Assembly: GCA_004431415.1 (NCBI GenBank)
Contig: QPMI01000100.1
Span: 248,001-312,000, forward strand
From: Cyanophora paradoxa
Taxonomy: Eukaryota > Glaucocystophyceae > Cyanophorales > Cyanophoraceae
Length of the DNA: 64,000 nucleotides
Direction of reading: 5' to 3'
In this document: positions 1-9,068 of the stretch, in pieces
How the letters are laid out: each line of letters starts with the position of its first letter
Position numbering within the stretch: the first letter of the stretch is position 1
Notes under the pieces: generated by a model
Told to the model about the DNA's origin: nothing
The model's database searches: none
What the model saw: only the letters and a program-made list of their open reading frames with translations
Made by a program: the position numbers and the translations under genes

Positions 1-30
1 AATAAATTGATGCGATATAAACGCGGTTTA

Positions 31-43
31 TAAAATTATCTCT
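31..43 (+). promoter_or_regulatory. Candidate late-type promoter motif
   Basis: TAAAATTATCTCT lies 18 nt before the ATG at 62. The identical 13-mer lies before the element C orthologue (33,154-33,166, minus), and a related TAATTATCTCT (794-804) precedes the gene at 819. The surrounding sequence is not otherwise identical, so this looks like a shared regulatory motif. Function is inferred. Confidence 0.45.
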
Positions 44-61
44 CATTCTAATAAAGATACA

Positions 62-796
62 ATGCCTCCCAAACGAAAGATAGGGATCCCAGCTGGGGCT
101 GTTGGCTATTCAGGTGGTGGAAACAGTGGTTCTATTAACACAGACCCACTTAAATTCAATGGCATGAATGAGGTGAAGCCCTCACAACAACAAGAAGACC
201 CCCTCAATGCTGCCTATGAGGAATCATTCGATGACAAAGCCCCACAGGCTTCAACCAGTGACCAACTCAATATATCACCAGAAGCCTCAAAAATGAAAGC
301 TGTTGCTGAGGGTGCCAGGCGAATTATTGGTGCTGCTGATGATAAAGGTTTAGGCTTGCAAGATCTGTCATTGGCTCGCAAAGGTGAAGGTCTAAGTAAA
401 GAATCAGACAAGGTTATTCAGTCTATGGCTGGTGAAGTCACATACAAGACTGCTCCCACTCAGAATGTTCATCGAATTCCCAAGGCTCAATGGGATGAGA
501 TGACTGCTAAACTCAAAGATCTGGAAGCCAAATCCAGTGCTTTGGAGCAGTATGTTACTGAGAAGAAAGAGAGAGCCAAGCTAAAGGAGATGCTTCGAAA
601 GGAAGTTTATAAAATGGGTATCACTGGTGTCCCAGATAAACAGTTTATTGCTAAGAAAGAGAACCAAATCGATGAGCAGGCAGTAGATGAAATGAAAACA
701 AAGACCCAAAAGGGAACCATTGAACCTGGTGCCACCAAAGCTGAAGTAGAAAAGGGAGTAGCCTCAGCAGTATATAAAAGACGAGTTTGGCTTTAA
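62..796 (+). CDS. Conserved MPPKRK virion-type protein (unknown function)
   Basis: A 244-aa protein with a basic N-terminus (MPPKRK), a low-complexity acidic/polar middle and a probable coiled coil at about residues 140-190 (AKLKDLEAKSSALEQYV). It ends KRRVWL. A close homologue is at 32,404-33,135 in element C and a more distant one at 14,881-15,564 in element B. In B and C it lies directly after the packaging ATPase. That position and strong conservation suggest a virion or morphogenesis role, which is inference only. The ATG follows a TAAAATTATCTCT motif at 31-43. I recognise no domain. Confidence 0.85.
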   Translation: MPPKRKIGIPAGAVGYSGGGNSGSINTDPLKFNGMNEVKPSQQQEDPLNAAYEESFDDKAPQASTSDQLNISPEASKMKAVAEGARRIIGAADDKGLGLQDLSLARKGEGLSKESDKVIQSMAGEVTYKTAPTQNVHRIPKAQWDEMTAKLKDLEAKSSALEQYVTEKKERAKLKEMLRKEVYKMGITGVPDKQFIAKKENQIDEQAVDEMKTKTQKGTIEPGATKAEVEKGVASAVYKRRVWL

Positions 797-818
797 TTAT
801 CTCTGTTTTATTAGAGAT

Positions 819-1091
819 ATGGACATAATACGAAAGTTCTTCGAGATGTTCAGTCTGCATGTGGTGAGCAATTGCCACAGTGGATGTTGTGAGACAACAG
901 TGGAGTTTGAGATGTCAGATAATGAGGATAATGCCTCAGAAGCAAGAGAGAGAAGGAGGTCTACAGTTTCTGTGGAGTCAATGCCAGCAGACCCCACAGA
1001 GTATACATATGAGCAACAGGAGTATCCAAGGAGAAGTTCTCTGCCAGCAGAAAACGTTTTCTCTGGGAATATAAATGGAGGATACTATTAG
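819..1091 (+). CDS. Small Cys-motif protein (family of three)
   Basis: A 90-aa protein beginning MDIIRKFFEMFSLHVVSNC. It has a compact His/Cys motif of the form C-H-x2-C-C near residues 19-24, followed by an acidic TVEFEMSD segment and a polar, Arg/Ser-rich tail. The same N-terminal module occurs at 15,769-16,206 (B) and 32,159-32,377 (C), always right after the MPPKRK-family gene. The five close Cys/His residues could bind metal or form disulfides. No known family is recognised. The 3' end overlaps the next ATG by 17 nt. Confidence 0.75.
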   Translation: MDIIRKFFEMFSLHVVSNCHSGCCETTVEFEMSDNEDNASEARERRRSTVSVESMPADPTEYTYEQQEYPRRSSLPAENVFSGNINGGYY

Positions 1092-1320
1092 TTTAATCGA
1101 GTTTACCAGTGATGAACCTGTTACTGAAGGTTCTATAAGACACATTCTAGCAATGCAGAAACGATATAGAGAGGACCCAGCATATAGAGAGTATAAAAAG
1201 CAGCAAGCCCTGGCATCCTATTATCGCAGAAAAGCCCGAAAAGAAGAGCAGAGACCCAGAGGAAGACCGATTAAATATTATTTGCCAACTGAAAGTAGCA
1301 ATGGACCCCCAGGTCTATAA
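1075..1320 (+). CDS. Small basic AT-hook-like protein
   Basis: An 81-aa protein with an acidic N-terminus (MEDTISLIEFTSDEP) and a basic tail carrying RYREDPAYREYKK and an AT-hook-like PRGRPIKY. The element C counterpart at 31,692-31,955 shares the YREL/YREY, YYRRKA and GRPRKY segments. This arrangement suggests a small DNA-binding protein, possibly a genome-condensing or regulatory factor. That is inference from charge and the AT-hook. It starts inside the upstream gene. Confidence 0.7.
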   Translation: MEDTISLIEFTSDEPVTEGSIRHILAMQKRYREDPAYREYKKQQALASYYRRKARKEEQRPRGRPIKYYLPTESSNGPPGL

Positions 1321-1423
1321 GAAAATTGAGAAAAAGCGGTCTCAGTATGCTACTGAGGCAGCTATAAAAGTTTACAGACAGGAACTGGTGTTCGCAACAA
1401 AAAATGACTTAAGGAAAAAGTAG
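1301..1423 (+). CDS. Possible 40-aa basic ORF
   Basis: The ATG at 1301 lies inside the end of the previous gene in another frame and opens a 40-aa Lys/Arg-rich ORF (MDPQVYKKIEKKRSQYATE...). It fills the otherwise empty gap before the next promoter motif. Its composition matches the neighbouring basic proteins. It may be a real overlapping gene or the remnant of a longer basic protein. No counterpart was seen in B or C. Confidence 0.35.
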   Translation: MDPQVYKKIEKKRSQYATEAAIKVYRQELVFATKNDLRKK

Positions 1424-1435
1424 ATAGGTTGTATT

Positions 1436-1453
1436 GAGGAAAAATTATTTTCG
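1436..1453 (+). promoter_or_regulatory. Early-type promoter motif
   Basis: GAGGAAAAATTATTTTCG, about 20 nt before the ATG at 1474. It matches the GAAATTATTTTCTCCG-like motif seen before replication and DNA-binding genes in all three elements. Confidence 0.55.
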
Positions 1454-1473
1454 TATCTACTATTAAAAGGGAA

Positions 1474-1800
1474 ATGCCGAATATCCGCAAGATACTCACA
1501 GATGATGAAAAAGCAGAGAAGCTGAGACTGAAAAGGGAGCAAGATGCCCAAAGAAAACGCGAAGCCTATCATAAAAAGAAGGAGGAACGATTATCCCAAG
1601 GAGCCGCTACAGTTCACACACCAGAAGAACTCAAAAAGATTGCCCTCAGACACCAGAGGAAATACAGGGAAAATGAAGAATATCGCGAACAGAAAAAGGC
1701 GAAAGCGCTGGAATACTACCACAAGAAAAAAGACGAACTACCCAAGACAACCAAAGAGCATAAACCGGTTGGAAGACCTCGGAAATATATCGAAGAATAA
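1474..1800 (+). CDS. Basic coiled AT-hook protein
   Basis: A 108-aa, strongly basic protein. It has long helical Lys/Arg/Glu runs (DDEKAEKLRLKREQDAQRKR), then a TPEELKKIALRHQRKY segment and a C-terminal AT-hook (GRPRKYIEE). Element B encodes a clear homologue at 16,331-16,744, with TPEQLQKIAIRKQQRY and GRPRKHV. It is probably a DNA-binding protein expressed with the replication genes, because both copies follow the early-type motif. An overlapping 111-aa ORF in another frame (1544-1879) is a shadow. Confidence 0.75.
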   Translation: MPNIRKILTDDEKAEKLRLKREQDAQRKREAYHKKKEERLSQGAATVHTPEELKKIALRHQRKYRENEEYREQKKAKALEYYHKKKDELPKTTKEHKPVGRPRKYIEE

Positions 1801-2018
1801 ATTCTCGATCGAAACAAATTTTGTAGAAATCGATTTGATCGGAGGCAAACAAATGACAGCTTTCTTCCCTCTTTTTTAAAACTGTACCTATATATCGAGA
1901 CAGTATCCCGACCCAAAACTACTTAAGGACTTGGCAAATAATAGGATATATATAAAAGACAATTCCTCCTTCCGAAATTATTTTCTTCGTTAAAGGTAGA
2001 AGTCCCTCAAAATCGAAA
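1801..2018 (+). promoter_or_regulatory. Primase-helicase upstream region with early-type motif
   Basis: This 218-bp gap has no gene. It contains a TATATATAAAAG box at about 1947-1960 and the motif GAAATTATTTTCTTCG at 1974-1989, 30 nt before the ATG at 2019. Motif function is inferred from recurrence. Confidence 0.5.
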
Positions 2019-4613
2019 ATGAACAAAATCGAGAAATTCGCCACCCCTGTTGAAAATGCTACATTCCTTAGTACTCTCATTGGTGATCGCAACAAGGTCA
2101 CCCATGTATTTGATTCTGCCGAAGATGCCCTTGAAGCCATTGATAATAGCAAGGTTAAGACCTGGGCTGAATGCATTCAGCCTGAACAAGTCACCAGAGT
2201 TTACCTGGACCTGGATAAATTCGCTGATTTGAAGGAGAACATTGCTGAAAACTATGCTGAGGCGGAAACTGTTGTAAGAGAGATGAGAGATAAGCTATGG
2301 AAGCGATCTGGGACCACTTCGATTAACGATATTGCTGTTGCAGTTCGCCATAGAAGGGTTTATTTGATCAAGGAGGATGTCACCAAGTTCAAGATCTCAG
2401 CCCACTTTATCATTAAAACACTTGCTTGCAAACATGAAGATATCCCCAAGCTTTTCAAAGCTATGGGATTGGTGAAAAATGAGGATTATGACAGTGGAGT
2501 TTACAGCTCCACACAGAACCTTATCTGCCTCAATTGCTGCAAAGGTGAGACTCTGGATGCTCAAAATAAATCGAAAAAAGATGTTGATAAAAACGTTTGC
2601 TTTAAGAAATTCGTTGACTGTGACAAAGTGTTAATGCGAAATGAGGACTTCTTTGTATCTTTCTTCTCAGCTTCTACTAAACTTGTGGATGAATCGAATA
2701 TTTCTGCATTCGCAAATTATAGCCCTGAGCCAAAACCAGTTAAAAAGGAGCCAAAAAGTGATAAAGTGAAGACTGAGAAGGTAGAAGCTGAAAAAGACAC
2801 TGAACCCGAAAATCCTGTTACTTTCGAACTGCTACAAAGTGTTATAATGGGTCTGAATGGCGAGAGAGCTAATGAGTATAAAACTTGGATTGATGTAGGA
2901 CTGGTCATCATCAATGTTGGGGAAGACAACAAATTTACCCCTAAAATGCAGGCTGAACTCTTCCACCAATTCTCAGAACAGAGTGACAAGTATGATTATG
3001 ATGAATGCCAGGAGAAGTTTACACAACTTCGCAGAAGCAAGAAGAAGGCTGAGCCTGGCAAAGTTTTGACCTTCAAATCCTTGGTTTATTGGTTGAGCAA
3101 AGATAACAATGAGCTTTTCAAGGAACTCTTCCCCAAAAAGTATGCATTCCTACCAGAGGACACAGATGAAATCGATTACAAGACTGCAAGTATCCCTCCT
3201 TTGGCTGAACATTACAATGTGCATAAGAGGTATTTCAATGCTCGAATGCATCATGTTGAAAATGTTGGTTGTGTGATGCTCTGGGATGAACAACTACTTT
3301 GCTGGATGCCAAAAGATATTGGAAAGCTCTCTACAAAGCATTTCCCCCACTTGATGCATAAGGTGATTGTGAATGAGGGGACAGATAATGAGAAAGAGAA
3401 ATGGGAGCAATCATTTAGGAAATGGATTGTGGATCCAACAGCCACAAGATCAACTTACATGGATTTCCTCCCACCTCCTGCTACTCTCAGTGCCAAATGC
3501 AAGTCTGTATTTAATCTCTATCCAGGAATGAAGGTCGACCATCAGCAATTCGAAAATGCTCCAGAGGATGTAACTGCTGAGATGATTAAGCCTTTCCTAG
3601 ATCACTTGTTCTTAATGTCTGGTGAAGATCAAAATACCTATGAATATCTGTTGAAATGGTTTGCCCACATGCTGCAAAAGCCTGGGGAACTCAATGGAGT
3701 ATCCTTAATCTTCATTGGTGAACAAGGAACTGGTAAAAATGTGTTGGTTGATACTTTCCAAAAGAAGATACTTGGAGATGCCCTGAGTTATGCAACTGGA
3801 AAGCCAAAAGAGGATCTGTTTGGTCGATTTGCCCACAATAGAGAGGATAAGATCTTGATTGTTGTGAATGAAGCCTCAGGCAAGGACACATTCGAAAATA
3901 ATGATATGCTCAAAGATCTCATTACTTCTGATAAGATTGTAATTGAACACAAAGGGATAGATTCATACACAAAAAGCAACTTTGCCAGGATTATATTCAC
4001 CAGCAATAACAACATTCCAGTGAAAATTGAAGCTGGAGATAGGCGATTTGTGGTTGTTGAAGTTAGTAAGAAATTCGCAAAAGATAGGTCATACTTCCTT
4101 CCACTTGTCAAATGGCTAAATGATCACTGCAATATTCGAAACATTGCCCACTATTTGAGAACCAAAGTTGACTGTGAGGATGTGAACTGGATTGCTGATA
4201 GACCCCTTACAAATAAATACTATTTAGCCCAACAGGTGTGCGCCCCAATCATCCTTATGTTCACTAAGTGGCTTGTGGATAGAGGCTTAATTTCCGAGAA
4301 TAAATGCAAGTCTGGTAGCCTTGTGGAAACCTGGAAGTGGTTCCAGGAGTTCATTACCAGCAACAAATATAAAAACGATTATAATAGTCGCAGATATTAT
4401 ACTGAAATGAGAAGTGTTACATATATTCAAGTGAAAACTACAAATGGCAAACAATACTATCATTTCCTATTCCCACAAGTATTTGAGGAATTCAGAAAGA
4501 TGAAACTTGTAGATGATGAGACTATTGAGGAAGAAGCTAATCCAAGAATGAAACATGACCTACCTGCTGCTGATCCTGATGCATCAGATTATGATTCTGA
4601 TGTTGAAGTTTAG
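2019..4613 (+). CDS. Primase-helicase (AEP primase + D5/SF3 helicase)
   Basis: An 864-aa replication protein. The N-terminal part looks like an archaeo-eukaryotic primase: VYLDLD (about residues 65-70) supplies the D-x-D pair, ISAHF the S-x-H motif, and DSGVY a further acidic motif. A PriCT-like segment (ELLQSVIMGLNGERANEY) follows at about residue 270. The C-terminal SF3 helicase has Walker A GEQGTGKN near residue 566, Walker B ILIVVNEAS, and the sensor-like FTSNNNIPVKIEAGDRRF. The family unwinds and primes DNA at viral replication forks. A close homologue is at 28,837-31,479. A repeat module follows immediately after the stop. Confidence 0.93.
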   Translation: MNKIEKFATPVENATFLSTLIGDRNKVTHVFDSAEDALEAIDNSKVKTWAECIQPEQVTRVYLDLDKFADLKENIAENYAEAETVVREMRDKLWKRSGTTSINDIAVAVRHRRVYLIKEDVTKFKISAHFIIKTLACKHEDIPKLFKAMGLVKNEDYDSGVYSSTQNLICLNCCKGETLDAQNKSKKDVDKNVCFKKFVDCDKVLMRNEDFFVSFFSASTKLVDESNISAFANYSPEPKPVKKEPKSDKVKTEKVEAEKDTEPENPVTFELLQSVIMGLNGERANEYKTWIDVGLVIINVGEDNKFTPKMQAELFHQFSEQSDKYDYDECQEKFTQLRRSKKKAEPGKVLTFKSLVYWLSKDNNELFKELFPKKYAFLPEDTDEIDYKTASIPPLAEHYNVHKRYFNARMHHVENVGCVMLWDEQLLCWMPKDIGKLSTKHFPHLMHKVIVNEGTDNEKEKWEQSFRKWIVDPTATRSTYMDFLPPPATLSAKCKSVFNLYPGMKVDHQQFENAPEDVTAEMIKPFLDHLFLMSGEDQNTYEYLLKWFAHMLQKPGELNGVSLIFIGEQGTGKNVLVDTFQKKILGDALSYATGKPKEDLFGRFAHNREDKILIVVNEASGKDTFENNDMLKDLITSDKIVIEHKGIDSYTKSNFARIIFTSNNNIPVKIEAGDRRFVVVEVSKKFAKDRSYFLPLVKWLNDHCNIRNIAHYLRTKVDCEDVNWIADRPLTNKYYLAQQVCAPIILMFTKWLVDRGLISENKCKSGSLVETWKWFQEFITSNKYKNDYNSRRYYTEMRSVTYIQVKTTNGKQYYHFLFPQVFEEFRKMKLVDDETIEEEANPRMKHDLPAADPDASDYDSDVEV

Positions 4614-4800
4614 GTTTATTCAAAAGTGGACTCACAGTTGACTCAAATGTATCATAAAAGACCCAAACAGTCTTTTATTAATGGTTTATTTATCGATTAG
4701 GTTGACTAAGTGGGGGGAGTTGACTCATTTTTTCACAGATTCTGAAAGAGGACTCTGCCCTAAAAAGAAATAAAAAGTGCCTCAACTCCACCCACTAAGT
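4614..4800. repeat. Internal word-repeat module of element A
   Basis: The non-coding stretch 3' of the primase-helicase contains GTTGACTAAGTGG...GAGTTGACTC and, about 80 bp later, the inverted counterpart CTCAACTCCACCCACTAAGTC. A shorter GTGGACTCACAGTTGACTC lies at the start. The same words in the same order and orientation recur at 11,256-11,450. The module runs into the last codons of the RING gene. It could be an origin or recombination site (inference). Confidence 0.7.
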
Positions 4801-5280
4801 CAACTTAACACTTAGATCACTTCTACATACTGGACATTTGAATTGATCTTTTGATGGCAGCTTTGCTGTGCAGTCACCACATACTTGACTATTACACTTG
4901 AAACAACTCCATGTCCCTGGGGGTTCATCAGTTTCCAAACAAATAACACATGTTTTATCCTCTTCCCTCTCAAACGATATGATGACATCATGTAAGAATG
5001 ATTTCAGAATACTCTGAGAAATCGATTGAGGAACTAAGTAACCACTGTCTTTGAAGAGAATAAAGCAAAGCTGCTTTCTCTCAGGAGAATATCCATTTAC
5101 CAAATTCAAGTTATGAAACATTTTGACATGCTTTTCAGTATAAGAAATCACATAAATTTTGTTTTCATTCAATGAGCGATCCAAAAGATCTCTAGTTGCA
5201 TCAGTAAACATACTTGTGGCATCCTCAACAGGTATTGAGGTCGAAGCTTCCAGGGTCTCTATGATATCTTGGGTATTCAT
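4795..5280 (-). CDS. RING-finger protein
   Basis: A 161-aa protein whose C-terminal third (about residues 113-157) holds four C-x2-C pairs: CVIC, CFKC, CGDC and CPVC. This is a RING/RING-like cross-brace lacking the usual His. The N-terminal about 110 residues match nothing I recognise. RING proteins usually act as E3 ubiquitin ligases. A virus could use one to redirect host protein turnover, but the target is unknown. It is the only minus-strand gene in this part of A, and a reverse-oriented early-type motif lies 22 nt before its ATG. The last codons overlap the repeat module. Confidence 0.8.
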   Translation of the reverse strand: MNTQDIIETLEASTSIPVEDATSMFTDATRDLLDRSLNENKIYVISYTEKHVKMFHNLNLVNGYSPERKQLCFILFKDSGYLVPQSISQSILKSFLHDVIISFEREEDKTCVICLETDEPPGTWSCFKCNSQVCGDCTAKLPSKDQFKCPVCRSDLSVKLT

Positions 5281-5302
5281 CGATCCTTTCTACTAGTAGA
5301 AA

Positions 5303-5320
5303 AGAAAATAATTTTTCCTC
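5303..5320 (-). promoter_or_regulatory. Early-type promoter motif (RING gene)
   Basis: On the minus strand this reads GAGGAAAAATTATTTTCT, almost identical to the motif at 1436-1453. It lies about 22 nt before the RING ATG at 5280. Confidence 0.55.
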
Positions 5321-5407
5321 TATATCCTTTTTTCAAATTCGCTTTAAGCCATTTCCAAAAAATGATTTAAGAGATAGAAAAATATATTTATATGTTAGAA
5401 GTAAGAC

Positions 5408-5758
5408 ATGGCTGGAACAGATCATGATTCTGGATCGATCTATATGATTGAGAGTCAGGAAATGAACAAAATCTACATAGGGAGAACCTCACAAAAAGTA
5501 CAAATCCGATGGAAACAACACAAATCAGGTCAAATGCCATCAACAGCAGACCTATGTAAGGCTGCTGATGTGAAGTTCTCAGTCTTATATTCAAGTAAGA
5601 AGGGTGGGCATGAAGACCTAATGAACAGAGAAGCATATTACATGTATCTGTTTGAACCTTGGATAGTCAATTTACAAAAACCGAAATCAAGATTTAGGAT
5701 TAACAGGTTTTTGCGATTCCATTCAGAGGAAGCCAATGGATCCATTAAAACATTTTAA
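5408..5758 (+). CDS. GIY-YIG endonuclease domain protein
   Basis: A 116-aa protein of about the size of a lone GIY-YIG nuclease domain. The SIYMIES segment supplies the GIY-like strand and IYIGRT the YIG strand. Arg in IRWKQH is the expected catalytic Arg, and Glu in MNREAYYM the metal-binding Glu. The family makes DNA breaks in homing, repair or resolution. Lying between the primase-helicase/RING genes and PolB, it may process replication intermediates or be a passenger homing nuclease. No equivalent was seen in B or C. Confidence 0.8.
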   Translation: MAGTDHDSGSIYMIESQEMNKIYIGRTSQKVQIRWKQHKSGQMPSTADLCKAADVKFSVLYSSKKGGHEDLMNREAYYMYLFEPWIVNLQKPKSRFRINRFLRFHSEEANGSIKTF

Positions 5759-5819
5759 AAATGCGTTTAGAACATCCTAAAATAAAATATCCCCTTAGAA
5801 TAGGAACAAGTTAGGAATA

Positions 5820-8800
5820 ATGCCCCGAATTACCAACAAACTCATAAGGGAGAAGAAATGGGAACTCATGGGATTGCTGGGAACACTTTATGCAGCCCAT
5901 GAAATAACAGAGGCTGAATATGACCGGGAAATAGATTTAATTGCAAAGGGTAGACCCACTTTAGCCAGATTAACCAGAAAAGCAAATAACCTATATGATA
6001 AAATTGAAACCTTGGATGAACTGGATCGCCTAAGGCAAATAGAACCTGAGGCAGAAGATGGAACAGCCATAAATGAATTATATCGCTGGCTCACTTACAG
6101 AGCCAGAAGGGAAGTTGTTGTAGATGTGATTGAATTCCTGGACAGAATTGCTACATCCCTTCCTAATCGATTAAAACAGGGTTTAGATCAATTCAGGGCA
6201 ATCAAGGTTCGCTTGTCTTTTATTTGCAAGTTCGTTAAAGTCAGCAATCCGCAGGTTTGGATATCGAAATACATTTACAGTGATTATTTTGTATTAACCA
6301 GATCGAGAAATATTCGAACTGAGCTGAATAAAGCAGCCCAAATGTGTCAGGAGCAGATGAATGTGGTTGATAGCTATCGCTTAGAAAGAATTGAAATACT
6401 CAGAGTGGCTATTATGAGTTATGCTCCAACAGGTGGATGCTTTCTACAAACCCCAGAGTGGATTGCTAGGAAGAGAGCCACAGTAAATATTCGAAATATT
6501 GATGATTCCTGCTTCGAAAATGCAATTTTGGCATATATTCACAGAAAAGCGATAAACTCCCATAAGAGGAATGAGCTTTCACAATATCGCAAATGGAAAT
6601 ACTCAGCAATCGCTTATAATCCGCTGGCTCTCAATTTCGACAATATCCCATTCCCTGTTGCCTGTGATGCTGAAATAATTGATAAATTCGAGGCTCAAAA
6701 TGCAGGCATTAGCATTAATATATTTGGAATCGATGGAGAGGTTATTTATCCCCTGCATCAATCAAGTAACCCAGGCAGAAAGCATAAGGTTAATCTCATG
6801 CTGATATTTGATGATGAAGGGAATGGACATTATATTACAATCATGTCCCTTTCAAGGCTATTGAAAGTAAACCATGAAACATACAATGATCAAAAGTTAC
6901 ACTACTGTGACACATGCTTATCTCGATTTAGGTCTGAAGCTAAACTCACTGCTCATGTGGACTCAAACAGATGCATTGATTGGAGACTCTCAAAGGGAAT
7001 CACACCTAAACCTGAGACCACCATAGAGTTTGGACTGAAAAACCTAAGGAAAACTGTTTGGCTTCCTGTTGTGGTTTACTGCAAGATTGAACATAGAAGC
7101 ATCCCCATAGATGCATCGAAATCCAAGAGAGAAGTCTCAGCAGTCAACCTCAGAGTAGTCAATGGGGAAGATGTTCAAGATTTTCGATTTGAGGGGCAGG
7201 ATCCAATGGGAGGTCTGTTTGAATGCTTGGAGTCCAAAGCAAGAGAACTAATCGATTTCCTGTTCACCAATATTCCCATGAATGAACTCACTGATGAGCA
7301 AAAGGCTATTTACAGAGCTTCTAAACACTGTTACCTTTGCAGTGAGAGGTTCACTAAAGAGAACTTCAAATGCAGAGATCATGATCACCACACAGGTCAT
7401 TATATTGCTCCTGCATGCAGAAACTGCAATCTCCATAGGAGAATCTCAAAGCAAACCAAAGTTGCAGTTGTTGTTGACCAAATGGATGACTGTGGGACAT
7501 TCATTTTCAGAAAAATAGCAGGCATGGGTGATAAAAAGCGAATCGAAATCCTTTCGAAAAACTTTGATCAATACCTTTCATTGCAATGGGGTCTTTACAA
7601 GTTCATTGATGCAAGTAATTTTATGGACTTTGGGGCTGCTGATGTAGATGAGTTAATGAGCAAATTCCAGGCTTTCAGAAGGCTTTCACACTCAGTATAT
7701 GGATTGGACCCAGTTCATTATGTATCTGCACCTGGGTTATCTTGGGATGCTATGCTTAGGACCACCAAGGCAAAAATAGAGCTTATAAGTGATGTAGAGC
7801 AATACGAATTTGTTGAGAGGGGAATCAGGGGTGGCTTTGCAACAATGCCTTGTAGGTATGCTGAGGCTGATGGTGAGAACTCCCATATAATGCTGTTTGA
7901 TGCTAACAACTTGTATGGCTACTGTTTGAGTCAGCCAATCCCAGTTGGTGATTTTAGATGGGAGACCGAATTCAACCCACAAGATAACAGATCCAGTTTC
8001 CTGGAAGTTGATCTGGATTACCCAATTAGGCTATATCTAGACCACAGTGATTTCCCCCTAATTATTAACAAGAAAATAGTAGAATATGCAGAATTATCAC
8101 AATATCAAAAGAGCCTATTAGATCTCTCAGGAGAAGAGCTTGATAAGACCCCTAAGCTAACTGCAACCTTTGGTTCTGTGACCAACTATGTGATTTCTGA
8201 GCCTCTTCTGCAATACATGTTAGCTAAAGGTGTGAAACTAAAGAAGGTTCACAGGGTCCTATCATTTACTGTGGCTCCTGTAATGAAACTCTACATTGAG
8301 CTGAACACTGATATGAGAAGGAAAGCAGTGAATAAATTCGAGGCTGATTTCTACAAGCTCATGAATAACTCAATATATGGGAAATGCATTGAATCATGTA
8401 GAGGTCGATCTGTGGTAAAGATTGCCAACACTGAGAAGCTATTTATGAAATATGCAGCCTCTCCATTGGTGAAATCTACAAGCCCCATTAACGAAAAAGC
8501 AGTTGCCTTTGAGTTTTACACAAAACATGTGAAGCTAGATAAGCCTGTTGCTATTGGGGCTTATGTTTTGGATGCTGCCAAACTGCATAATTACAAGTTC
8601 TTCTATGATACTGTAAGGTCCCAATGGTCCAAAGCCAAGTTACTATTCCATGATACTGATTCCTTTTGTCTATATATCGAATCTAAGACCCTCCAAAAGG
8701 ACCTAGAGAATATATCCTTTAATCTGGACTTAGGAGGACCTAACAGAATGACCCCAGGTAAATACAAAAATGAGATGCCAGGTTCTGCAATCCTGGAGTA

Positions 8801-9065
8801 TGTAGGTCTGAGAGCCAAAGTTTACAGTTTCAGAACAGCTGAGATTGAGAGAAGTAAGCTATCTGGAACTTCCACTGAGGAACTCCAATTCAATGATTTT
8901 AAGGAGTGTTTATTTGCAGGTATCAGCAAGACTGTGACTGCAAAGCAGAAGAGAAGGGCAGATCACACAATAATAGATACTGTGAGTAGAAGGGTTGCCC
9001 TAAACTGCTTTGATGCAAAGAGATACATCTTACCAGATGGTATTAATTCTGTTCCTTTTAATTAA
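5820..9065 (+). CDS. polB: Polinton-type family B DNA polymerase
   Basis: A 1081-aa polymerase of the protein-primed PolB type. The palm motifs are intact: motif A FDANNLYG near residue 693, motif B KLMNNSIYGK near 845 and motif C HDTDSF near 943. The N-terminal half carries the region typical of polinton PolBs: an OTU-like stretch (DDSCFENAILAYIH to GHYITIMSLSRLL), a zinc-finger-like CDTCLSRF...H (about 361), and an endonuclease VII-like CYLC...RDHDHHTG...CRNCN block (about 503-545). Residues 1-60 (MPRITNKLIREKK...) resemble the start of the B polymerase-helicase. The stop is 3 nt before the integrase ATG, suggesting co-transcription. Confidence 0.93.
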   Translation: MPRITNKLIREKKWELMGLLGTLYAAHEITEAEYDREIDLIAKGRPTLARLTRKANNLYDKIETLDELDRLRQIEPEAEDGTAINELYRWLTYRARREVVVDVIEFLDRIATSLPNRLKQGLDQFRAIKVRLSFICKFVKVSNPQVWISKYIYSDYFVLTRSRNIRTELNKAAQMCQEQMNVVDSYRLERIEILRVAIMSYAPTGGCFLQTPEWIARKRATVNIRNIDDSCFENAILAYIHRKAINSHKRNELSQYRKWKYSAIAYNPLALNFDNIPFPVACDAEIIDKFEAQNAGISINIFGIDGEVIYPLHQSSNPGRKHKVNLMLIFDDEGNGHYITIMSLSRLLKVNHETYNDQKLHYCDTCLSRFRSEAKLTAHVDSNRCIDWRLSKGITPKPETTIEFGLKNLRKTVWLPVVVYCKIEHRSIPIDASKSKREVSAVNLRVVNGEDVQDFRFEGQDPMGGLFECLESKARELIDFLFTNIPMNELTDEQKAIYRASKHCYLCSERFTKENFKCRDHDHHTGHYIAPACRNCNLHRRISKQTKVAVVVDQMDDCGTFIFRKIAGMGDKKRIEILSKNFDQYLSLQWGLYKFIDASNFMDFGAADVDELMSKFQAFRRLSHSVYGLDPVHYVSAPGLSWDAMLRTTKAKIELISDVEQYEFVERGIRGGFATMPCRYAEADGENSHIMLFDANNLYGYCLSQPIPVGDFRWETEFNPQDNRSSFLEVDLDYPIRLYLDHSDFPLIINKKIVEYAELSQYQKSLLDLSGEELDKTPKLTATFGSVTNYVISEPLLQYMLAKGVKLKKVHRVLSFTVAPVMKLYIELNTDMRRKAVNKFEADFYKLMNNSIYGKCIESCRGRSVVKIANTEKLFMKYAASPLVKSTSPINEKAVAFEFYTKHVKLDKPVAIGAYVLDAAKLHNYKFFYDTVRSQWSKAKLLFHDTDSFCLYIESKTLQKDLENISFNLDLGGPNRMTPGKYKNEMPGSAILEYVGLRAKVYSFRTAEIERSKLSGTSTEELQFNDFKECLFAGISKTVTAKQKRRADHTIIDTVSRRVALNCFDAKRYILPDGINSVPFN

Positions 9066-9068
9066 GAG

